This document shows, one piece after another, positions 11,287 through 20,045 of a DNA stretch of 55,110 nucleotides (position 1 is its first letter; each line of letters begins with the position of its first letter). The notes under the pieces are model-generated. The model saw only the letters and a list, made by a program, of their open reading frames with translations. It had not been told where the DNA came from and did no database searches. The DNA is from Scleroderma bovista (Eukaryota > Basidiomycota > Agaricomycetes > Boletales > Sclerodermataceae): assembly GCA_037178675.1 (NCBI GenBank), contig JAYMGJ010000191.1, positions 1 through 55,110 of the forward strand, given 5' to 3'. The translations under genes and the position numbers were made by a program.

Positions 11287-11836
11287 TAGAGTTTAAAAGT
11301 CCAGTCCAGTCCGGTTTTTTTGCCTTTTTTGGAAGAGGACCAGACTGGACCACTTTTGGAAGCCTGGGAATGGTTCATGGACTGCTTAAAGACTGGTCCA
11401 AAGTGGTTGCAACTGGTTTTCAAAAAGACTGGTCCAAAACTGCTAAAAAAACCAGTCCAAACCACTAAAAAACCAGTTTTTTTGCATTTTATTGATGTTT
11501 TTCACATCAAAGGTGTGTCAGATAGCATCTAAATACTATTTATAGACTGTAGTAATTATATACAAGTCATTATATATTTATTTGTGCCATATTTCATCCA
11601 AAAAGATCAGTTTTACACCCCTTAAGACCCACTGCAGGCCAAAATTAGCCTGTAATATAGGGGTTTTTATACCATATATGTATTGCTTACATAATGCGGT
11701 TGCAACCGGTTGCAACCAGTCTTTTTCATCATTCTCAAAAGTAGGCAACTGGCAACTGCAGTCCGGTTGTGACCAGTCCAGTCCAGTCCAGTTTCTGGTC
11801 TTTTTGCGGTCCTATGGACTGGACTTTTAAACTCTA
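11287..11836. mobile_element. hAT-type MITE
   Basis: 550 bp with identical 21-bp inverted ends beginning TAGAGTTTAAAAGTCCAGTC, flanked by the 8-bp duplication GACGTAGT (11279-11286 and 11837-11844). The uninterrupted LTR copy at 20325-21630 has a single GACGTAGT here. Many GACTGGTCC-type subterminal motifs occur. An 8-bp duplication with a TAGAG-type end is typical of hAT elements. No transposase frame is present, so it is non-autonomous. Confidence 0.85.
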
Positions 11837-11981
11837 GACGTAGTGACCGGAGTTGAGCTGGAGTGCAGCTATGGGGCTGGAGATGGCCAGACTAGATCTG
11901 GAGTTGTGTCTATGCCTAAGGAGAGGTCAGGCAGGCCAGGGTTAGACCAGAGTTGTGACTGGGAAAAGTATGGATATGACA

Positions 11982-13491
11982 GATGGTGTGATCGTTATGG
12001 AGCCCATCTACTATAACACTGACTTGGCTCTCGTCCAATTCTTCTCTCGATTTTCACAGGCTCCCCCTGAACTATGTGGCATCGATACCACAATCTCTCC
12101 AGCCCCCGTGCATGAAGCTGAACTTGCCAGGTGCAAACTATCCTTGCCAGAGGGAACAGCTATGTTCCAAACTACTGTCCCAAGAGCTGAGGGCAGCTCA
12201 GGATTACAGATTGTTTTTGCCCATCCCAACATGAATGCTACTATTCTGTTTTGCCATGGCACACATGCCTGCCCTGCATATGACCCTACAGGGGACTGTG
12301 TGGTCTTCTTCAAAGACTCGTGGTGTGTCAATGCTGATGATATCTTCCCTGAAGACTTGCTGCAAAGAAGGTTCTCCATGTTCCATACTGTCTCGCAAGC
12401 AGTGATGTGGAGCATTTGCCCAAACAAAAGCCACAGGCTCAAAAGTACTCCCAGTATCCTTGGGCTTGTCAAAAGGGGCTAGAGATCACCTCTCACATCC
12501 ATTATCACCTTATCCTGGATCTTGTCAGAGAAACATTGATGAACTTCAGATCATCTAGGGAACTGGTCCAAGCCATACATGACGCTCTTGTTGGTGAGTG
12601 GTGGCCCCCTCATAATTATATGTTATTTGACTTGTATCACCTAGCACATCAAGCAGCATGTGCAGCAGGTTACCTTCATTGGTACTTGAGCCCTGGAAAC
12701 ATCATTCTTGTGGATGGCCATGGGTATCTAATTGATTGGGACTTTGCAAAAGCTACCACAACAGAGGTTGCTTGTCGAATGATGCGTACGGTATGTCAAT
12801 CTATTTTTTTGTGTTCACATTCTGATGGACAATGGACAGGGCACCTGGCCATTCATGTCTGCAAACCTTGTCGAAGATCTTCAAACAACACACACATTTC
12901 AGGACGACATGGAATTGTCATTCTGGCTGCTTCTTTGGATGGCTCTCATGTACACACCATCATCAGAATCTATTGGACCACTCAGCCTGTTTGTCCAGCA
13001 AACTTTTGAGTCAGAAGGGCAGCAGAAACAGAGTGTTCTCCTCTCGCAGACTATACTCAACCGTAATGCATACCTTCCTAATAATCCGGAGCCTCCTCTT
13101 TTCCCAAATCAATGCTCGTTATACCTATTGCTAGGGGACTTGGCAGATCTCTTTCGCACTTGCTACTGGATCCCTGAGCTTGTTGACTGGCAGGCCCTGG
13201 AGGGAGACTACTGAGAATGTTGTGCATGGCCTCAAGGAAAAGTTATCAGCATACCATTACCAGCAATGCCAGCAAAGGCTACAAGATCACCACTACACAA
13301 TCAAGTGTTTCTCCCACCACCTGGAGGGGAGTGATTGGCCTGAAGATGATAAGGCTGTGCCACAAGAATTAACTCAGAAGGACTCATGGGAGATGGATGG
13401 GCCAAAGAAGGTAACTCTGTTGCAATCGAAGCATCTTTTAGACCTTCTGGATGCGGAGGAGCAGCAGCAGCTGAAGCCTAAGAAGGCATGA
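11982..13491 (+). pseudogene. FunK1-type protein kinase pseudogene, 3' part
   Basis: Continues the kinase from 9488: VMEPIYYNTDLALVQFFSRF, a frameshift near 12350, VPYCLASSDVEHLPK, HYHLILDLVRETL, intron 12594-12644, the catalytic loop, intron 12791-12839 (both keep frame), then GTWPFMSANLVEDL, HTFQDDMELSFWLLLWMALM and, after a second frameshift near 13203, a tail ending at 13491. The catalytic loop reads HWYLSPGNIILV where the family has HRDLSPGN, so the catalytic Asp is Tyr and the Arg is Trp. The metal-binding DWD (LIDWDFAK) remains. With an LTR insertion, two frameshifts and a dead HRD this is a pseudogene. Family membership is firm. Confidence 0.85.
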
Positions 13492-13720
13492 TGAAGTCGG
13501 TCATCTCGGCCTAAGAACACTCACTGCACTCAATCATCTCATCGATAGTTGCCATGAAATGGTGTGCACTTATACACTTCTGTATCAACTCCATACTTAG
13601 GCGTTTATGAAACAAGTAATTACAGGTGATGAAATCTGACTTACTATAGGCATATCTAGATGTGGTCAGAATCAGAGAAAACCTCAATTAATATTCTTGC
13701 AATTTCAATCAACAGCCCGA

Positions 13721-16058
13721 TGTGCGGCTAAGTGAGGGAAGAGGTCAGAACAACCAACAACCAACACCAAATGACAGCAATATGTGAGTGGTGGTCTTCC
13801 CTTGCATATCTGGTATTTAATCAACTCAGGGGGATGTGCTGCACACCTTCAGGCAGGATGCAGGAGGGAAGGGAAGGGCTTCTGATGGGAATGGAATGCA
13901 ACTTGGGATGGTATTGACTCCTCTTCAGCCTACCACAGTGGTTAGGAAGAGTCCTGGGATTGAAGAGTGATGATAGATTGATGACAGGGGTGTAACAGCA
14001 GTGATGGAGCAACAGGGAAGCAAGGGTACAGTTCCTGCTTCAAGAATGCGATGGACAGTGATGGGATGGAGTGGACAGAGATGCTAGACTGTGCTTCAGC
14101 CTAGAGAAATGATCAGATACAAGATATATCTGATAAACAGCAATATAGGAGCTTTAGGCCAGCACTGAGTGACCTACAAGTCCAAAGACAGAGATAGAGC
14201 TTATAGACAGTGAGGGAGAGTGAATGTGGTCGCTATATTGAGGGGGAAGCAGACACTTCCTTGCAGCCTTTGGCTGCTGGTTTATATACAGGAGGGGCTG
14301 TGGCCCTGTAAGCACAAATGACTAAGTGCTTGGTAAGAGATTGGTAAGAAATTGGTAAGCAATTGATAAGCAGTGTAATCAGGCTGAGTCATCAATGGGG
14401 AGAGCCTGAACAAGCTGCTGAGCCAAGGGAAAGAGCAAAAACATAGGTAAAAAGGGGTGCATAATCAAGAATATGGAAAATCATTGCATGGGGCCCAAAA
14501 GAGAGGGGGGGAAAGCATGGGATGAGTAGATCGAATCTAAATGAGTGTATGTGATTACATAATGCATATGAATCATAGGGGCATGAGTCATGAATTGATA
14601 AGCAGCATGATAAGCATGATTTGAAGGATGATTGGTAAGTGATTGGTAAGGGGAGTAATGGAAATTAGTAATGCCAAGAGGGGATGAATAATGTGCAGCA
14701 GAGTGAGTCAGAGTGAGCCAGAGTGACTCTGTGTGACTCAGACAGAAGGGAAGCACAGCCTGTCATTGATTGAAGTTTAGATCTGGAGATGAGCTTCTGA
14801 AGCAGTGCCACTGATGGGAGTGGCTGGGGGATAATAAAAGAATTGATCCGACCAGAAGAGCAGTGTCAGGGGGCCTGGAATGACAAGTAGAGTCACAGCT
14901 GGTCACAGAGTGTCACAAATCCCTTGGGTTGAGCTTCTGTAGAGCAAAAATGCGAAATTTGGTGCTCCCAAAGTGCAGTCTTCCCTTGAGCAGTAAGGGG
15001 AAGGTTCTGTACTCTATTAGGGCTCCTAAGAAGGGTTCTAGAGCACTGTTTCATTCATGTTTGTTGTGGGATAGTAGGGAAGTGAAATGTGAATAGCGGA
15101 TTTGATGTGTCCAGGGAAGCGAGATGAATGATAGAGGGAGATGGATGTGACAGGACTCTGGGATGAAAGGACCATATGCAGAGGACTCAGGAGACACAGA
15201 GATGACCAGGTATGAATTTTCAAGTCTAACAATAGACTTGAGACAACCAAAGTACGTGCGTGACGCAGGACTGATGAGGAGAACGTGCTGACAGAGAATG
15301 AGAGGGACTGGGGGAGCAGGCTGGGAAGATATGTACCAGACAGTACACAGGAGCTCAGGGAGAGGCTGTCCCAAGAGCAGGACATAGTTGAGGTCTGCTG
15401 CAATAGCAGAGAAACATTCCAGGGAAAATGCGGACTCCATAGTGAGTGATGAAGCAGGTGTCTGGATTGCAGGTGGAATATCTCTGTGGGAAATAAACAG
15501 ATTTACGTCAGAACTTGACAGGCAGATAGACCACAGTCTAGGCTCCATGATGGTATAGTCACATGATTGATAGCTTCAAAAATGGCAGAGCTATTCAAAA
15601 TATGGGAATGCCGGCACTGGGTGCCTAAATTTGACATTTGGGCGCTAAAATGATTCTTCCTTTTCTCCTTCATTTCTCTATTGTTTCTTCTGCTTCTTTG
15701 GTTGTTCTGGTATGGGAGTTGGACTGCAGTAGGTTGCATTCCTCTCTCATACTGAAATGATCATCAATCCTCAGAATCTTCTGCTTCTTGGTGGTTCTTG
15801 TGTGATAGATGACTGTCAACGTTGGCATTCATCTCTCGCATCAGGATAGTCATTCTCGTGCGATAGATGGCTACAACGAACTTGTATTCATTCTTCGCAT
15901 AAGGATAGTCTTGACTTTGCGTGATATGGATAGTGAGGGCTGTCTGTATCCCTCAAGTTGGGACAATCTTTCAACAGATCTTGGGTGTGTTCTTTGCATT
16001 AATTTCATCGGCTAACTTTCTCCATGTCCACAGTACCAAACATGTTTGGTGCATCACA
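13721..16058 (-). mobile_element. Solo LTR, family B copy 1
   Basis: Plus strand TGTGCGGCTAAGTGAGGG to GGTGCATCACA. The same element is at 42059-44389 (opposite orientation) and, split, at 36380-41087. In LTR orientation it has a TATATAAA box followed about 45 bp later by AATAAA, as in copy 3. Flanks are CCGA and CCAT, which do not match, so this copy sits at a rearranged junction or its duplication has decayed. The left flank is the FunK1 3' region, the right flank the CAGTCAGA minisatellite. Confidence 0.75.
15051..15548 (-). CDS. 165-codon ORF inside LTR family B (copy 1)
   Basis: MEPRLWSICLSSSDVNLFIS start, ending SHNKHE. Intact here and in the other two family B copies (40079-40576 and 42573-43070). 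Homologous to the 162-codon frame in family A LTRs. No recognisable domain. Translation not established. Confidence 0.4.
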   Translation of the reverse strand: MEPRLWSICLSSSDVNLFISHRDIPPAIQTPASSLTMESAFSLECFSAIAADLNYVLLLGQPLPELLCTVWYISSQPAPPVPLILCQHVLLISPASRTYFGCLKSIVRLENSYLVISVSPESSAYGPFIPESCHIHLPLSFISLPWTHQIRYSHFTSLLSHNKHE

Positions 16059-16620
16059 CCATCAGATAGTTCAGGCCAATCCAGAGCAGTCAGAGCAGTC
16101 AGACCCCCCAGACAGTCAGGCCAGTCAGACACCCCAGACTGCTTCAGACCAGTCAGAGTGGTCAGACCGACCAGGTAGTCAGGCCAGTCAGATACTTCAG
16201 GCCACTCCAGAGCAGTCAGATCAGACAGAGCAATCAGAGCAATCAAACACTTCAGACTTCTGCAGACCAGTCAGAATGGTAAGTGGTACACCAGGTAGTC
16301 AGGCCAGTCAGACAGTCTAGACAGCTCCAGACTAGTCAAAGTGGTCAGACCAATCAGACCAGTCAAACATTTAAAACCCTGCCAGACATGTCATACCAGT
16401 CAGACTCTCCAGCTAGTAAGGTTGTCAGATACTAGATAAGACCATTCAGAGTAACCAGCACAATCAGGCCCCCCAAATAATAAATCACTCAGAAAGTTCA
16501 GACCACGCAGACTGTCAGACTGTCCATATGAGTCATACTAGCAGCCAGACACCCCATTCAGTAAGTTAGTCAGACAGTTAAGACCATTCAGACCATTCAG
16601 ATAATATAATAAACAGACAA
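16059..16620. repeat. CAGTCAGA-rich minisatellite, left arm
   Basis: Degenerate repeats of CAGTCAGACC and CCAGTCAGA on the plus strand. Frames translated from it (SEQSEQSDPPDSQASQ) are repeat artefacts. The same sequence appears in reverse complement at 17050-17260 and 30501-30840, which were contiguous before the retrotransposon at 17261-30495 inserted. Confidence 0.75.
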
Positions 16621-17049
16621 ACCTAATAGCCAATCATTGTTGTTATGTCTCAAGAACAAGCAATAGTGTAACAATCATGACAACAATGACCAGCCCCAGC
16701 AATGACGACACCCCCCGCATTCCCCATCTCCAGCATGTCGCCCAAAGACAACGACAGCATTCTCCCAGCCCCAGCATCATCTGGCAACCGTGACGATGCA
16801 TGCCCTGTGTCCCCCAGCCCCAGCATTGTCGACACAGCCATCACCCAGTGATGACAATGTCACTATCACCCACACCCACACTGGCCTTGATGACACGACC
16901 ACTGCGCTACCAGCATTGATGATGCCCCCCAATTTGTATATAATATATATTTGTTGTACTGTAGTATTTTTTGTTCAGAATGAATATAAATTTATTAGCA
17001 TGAATATTGAATAAATTAAGTGGCAAAGCAATACAGATGGATACAGCTA
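16621..17049. other. Spacer between inverted minisatellite arms
   Basis: Starts CCC/GAC-rich (CCCCAGCATTGTCGACAC-like repeats) and ends A/T-rich (GTATATAATATATATTTG at about 16936). No supported gene. It is the centre of the inverted minisatellite. Confidence 0.5.
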
Positions 17050-17260
17050 AGGCCTGGCTGGTCTGGCTAATTTTAATAGTCTAATTGGTCTGACTGGTCT
17101 GAGTCTCTGAATTGTCTGGCCACTCTGGCCAGTCTTACTGATGTGACTTGTCTGGGTGGCCTGACTAGTCTGGTTGGTCTGGATTGTCTTAACTGTCTGA
17201 CCAACTTACTATCTAAGGGGTCTGACAGGTCTGACAGTCTGGGTGATCTGATTGGGCTGG
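17050..17260. repeat. TCTGACTGG-rich minisatellite, right arm, first piece
   Basis: Reverse-complement orientation of the left arm (GGTCTGACTGG units). It ends in GCTGG (17256-17260), the 5-bp target duplicated by element E. The arm continues at 30501. Confidence 0.7.
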
Positions 17261-17461
17261 TGTCAAGTCCGGGTCTACTCCGGTAGGGGGTCCGGTCAGG
17301 TCCAGACGGAAACAGACAAAGGGAGAGGGCAGAGGGCTGGACAAGAGATTAGTCCAGCCGGAGTTGGTGACCGTTTGGATTCAACGACTAAGGACAACGA
17401 GCGTTGATCCCTTGCGTAGGTTCCAGTCAAGAAGGGGAGACAGAGACAGAGACAGAGACGG

Positions 17462-18820
17462 TGTCATATCCATACTTTTCCAGTTGCAACTCCAGTCTAA
17501 CCATGGCCCGCCTGACCTCTCCTTAGGCATAGATGCAACTCCGGATCTAGTCCGGCCATCTCCAGCCCTATAGCTGCACTCCAGCTCAACTCCGGTCACT
17601 ACGTCCATCTCTGCCTCAGGACTAACCCCTGTCTTCTTACAGACAGATCCGCGGTCTAACTCCTCCGTGTCGGACCTGTACCTACCACTAGTCGCTACTC
17701 CGGTTTCAGTCTGGCCACTCCCTTAGCCTTGTCTGCGACGTAGCCCAACTCCGGCTGGTACATCCAACTCCGGCTCAGTTCTGCTCCTGCTCCTGCTCCA
17801 CTTCCTCTGTCAGGTCCACCAAAGGCTTAGGACATTTCCATGTCCAACTCCGGACCTTCCTCCGGCTACTCCGCCCTTCCTCCACCTGTGCACTCCCTCC
17901 GCTCTTGCACTTCCTCTGGTCGTGCACTTCCTCTGGTCGTGCACTTCCTCTGGTCGTGCACTTCCTCTGGTCGTGCACTTCCTCTGGTCGTGCACTTCCT
18001 CTGGTCGTGCACTTCCTCCGGTCCCACTTCCTCCGGTCCCACTTCCTCTGGTCCTGGACATCGCTCCGGACTTAACATTAGTTAAGTCCACCTCTGACCC
18101 TTACCTGTCCTCTTCCGACCTAGTTCCCTTGTCCCTGCTTTTCCTCCGTCGTCCCTGTAACTCTAGTTCCCCGTGTCTGCTTCCGCTCCAGTTTATTTTC
18201 CTGTCCCTGCTTTATTTTCTTGTACCTGGTTTATTTTCCTGTCTGCTTCTGCTCCATCCCTTGTCTCGACATTAAGGTGTTTACTTGTCACCGTATATAC
18301 TCACCTTAGTTTCATTACTATATAAACTACCGTACTCCGGCCTAGTAGTTGTCAGATCAAATCTCGACTAAGATACTCCCCACTCTGTACTACCCACCAT
18401 GCTCTCCTAAATCCATCTGTTCATCTGAACTCCTGAACTCCGGCCAACTCTGGCCTCCATCCTATCTCATCCCCTTGGTCCTATGTCCGATCCTAGCAAG
18501 TCTCCTACTTGCACGAGGGCAAAAGCCACCTCTGTCCCAGACTCGATGCTAGACCTCTCAGGACTTATCCCACCTCTGGGATGACCTTCGCTCCGGACAA
18601 GCTGCGCTCAACTCCGGACTACTTTCCCGCGGTCCGGACTTACTCCGCAAAAACCCGGACTTACTCCCTGTGCTTCTCTAGTGCCCGGACTTTGTTCGTT
18701 TGACCCGGACTTGACTCTCCGCACTAACTAGCACCTACTAGTGTCTGGACTTACCTCCTCATTAGTTCCCTGCACCCCTGGACCTCCTAGTAAGATCGTT
18801 GAAGAGAACCGGTTTTGACA
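17462..18820 (+). mobile_element. Solo LTR, family C copy 3
   Basis: Reverse of copies 1 and 2: TGTCATATCCAT to GGTTTTGACA, flanked by GACGG at 17457-17461 and 18821-18825. It contains the TATA box ACTATATAAACT near 18318 and the GTCGTGCACTTCCTCTG 17-bp minisatellite at about 17930-18020. Confidence 0.85.
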
Positions 18821-18825
18821 GACGG

Positions 18826-19436
18826 TGTTACGACCATGCCCAACTCCAGGTCTTATCTGGTCACTCCGGTCGCATCGCAGCTCCACAGCTCAACTCCGGT
18901 CGCTCAACACTTACTCCGGTCACGCTCGCACAGATATGCCTCTGTTAAGTACGACCCTTGGACTATCCTCTATTCGCTCGTTACCACACCTCGCCGTTTA
19001 CCCTGCCTTGACGTGAGTTCTCCGTGAACTCGATATATCCCATGCCTTGTGTTATTTTCACCAGACCTGACTTTATTTTCACCGGTCCTGACCTAGTCCT
19101 AACTCCGGTCATCCCTTGTCCGCTATTAGGTTGTTTACTTGTCACCGTATGTACTCGACCCTAGTTTTCTACTTAGGATAAGTACCCTCTAGTTTATCCT
19201 GTACTCCTCAGTCTGAAATCAACTTAGTCACTACTCCAGTCTCTGCCCATCTCCGTCTCTATCTTCTTGACCGGAACCTACGCAAGGGATCAACACTCGT
19301 TGTCCTTAGTCGTTGAATCCAAGTGGTCACCAACTCCGGCAGGACTAATCTCTTGTCCAGCCCTCTGCTCTCCCCCTTTGTCCGCTTTCGTCCGGACTTG
19401 ACCGGACCCCCTACCGGAGTAGACCCGGACTTGACA
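18826..19436 (+). mobile_element. Solo LTR of family E inserted in an E LTR
   Basis: 611 bp, TGTTACGACCATG to CCCGGACTTGACA, the reverse of the E LTR it sits in. It is flanked by GACGG at 18821-18825 and 19437-19441 and shares the left GACGG with the C-family LTR that ends at 18820. So two elements used the same 5-bp target, one after the other. Confidence 0.85.
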
Positions 19437-19880
19437 GACGGACAAGATCAGGAGTAGAGACTATGGTTGATTTCAGACCGAGGTCTACAAGGTAAACTAG
19501 ATGGTACTTATACTAAGTAGAAACTAGGGTTGAATACATACAGTGACAAGTAAACAACCTAATAGCGGACAAGGGATGACCGGAGTTAGGACTAGGTCAG
19601 GTCCGGTGAAAATAAAGTCAGGTCTGGGTAAAATAAATCAGGTCCGGTGAAAATGCTACAAGGTATAGGATATATCGAGTTCACGGAGAACTCACGTCAA
19701 GGCAGGGTAGACAGTGAGGTGTAGTAAGAGCGAATGGAGTATAGACCAAGGGTCGTAGTTAGCGGAAGGTTATCTGCACGACCGTGACCAGAGTAACTGA
19801 GAACGACCGGAGTTGAGCTATGGGGCTGCAATACGACCGGAGTAACCGGATAAGATCCGGAGTTGGACATGGTCGTAACA

Positions 19881-19900
19881 GTATCCCCCCTTTAGGGGCT
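19881..19900 (-). promoter_or_regulatory. Polypurine tract of element E
   Basis: Complement of ATCCCCCCTTTAGGGGC, i.e. a purine run on the element strand directly abutting the 3' LTR. This is the expected plus-strand primer position for Ty3/gypsy elements. Confidence 0.65.
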
Positions 19901-19988
19901 GAACCCATGAGGCCCCAATGAGGCTGTCGTGTGGTCGCCTAGAACAATGCGGAGTCCGGAGTGAATGTCTGAGTACAAATTTTGGGTC

Positions 19989-19995
19989 TATAAAG
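19989..19995 (+). promoter_or_regulatory. TATA-like box of the antisense zinc-cluster gene
   Basis: TATAAAG, 51 nt upstream of the ATG at 20046 and about 110 bp from the LTR edge. Position and strand fit a promoter for the gene that runs antisense to pol. Confidence 0.4.
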
Positions 19996-20045
19996 ATCAG
20001 ACCGGTTCTTGCTTTTACCCCCAGTTTCCTGTCATTGATCAAAAC

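Larger units (their letters stand above)
9489..11981 (-). mobile_element. Solo LTR, family C copy 1, with nested insertions
   Basis: Runs TGTCAAGACCGG to GGATATGACA, flanked by the 5-bp duplication GATGG (9484-9488 and 11982-11986), exactly where the FunK1 frame is cut. The uninterrupted copy at 20325-21630 is 1306 bp. This copy is 2493 bp because it holds two small LTR-like insertions (10278-10550 and 10587-10868), an expanded 17-bp minisatellite and a hAT-type MITE (11287-11836). Orientation is inferred from the TATA box (ACTATATAAACT) in the reverse copy at 17462-18820. Confidence 0.85.
17261..19880 (-). repeat. 3' LTR of element E, interrupted
   Basis: LTR pieces are 17261-17461 and 19442-19880. 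The middle is taken by two solo LTRs, each preceded and followed by GACGG. The LTR ends GGTCGTAACA at 19880. The adjoining plus-strand run GTATCCCCCCTTTAGG reads as a purine-rich polypurine tract on the element strand, as expected next to a 3' LTR. Confidence 0.85.

Noticed and set aside
16024..16320. 98-residue frame rich in SEQSDQ
   Set aside because: Translation of the CAGTCAGA minisatellite; no start context, no flanking coding signal.
17775..18091. Frames with repeated RPEEVHDQRKCTT
   Set aside because: Produced by the 17-bp minisatellite of LTR family C on the reverse strand.
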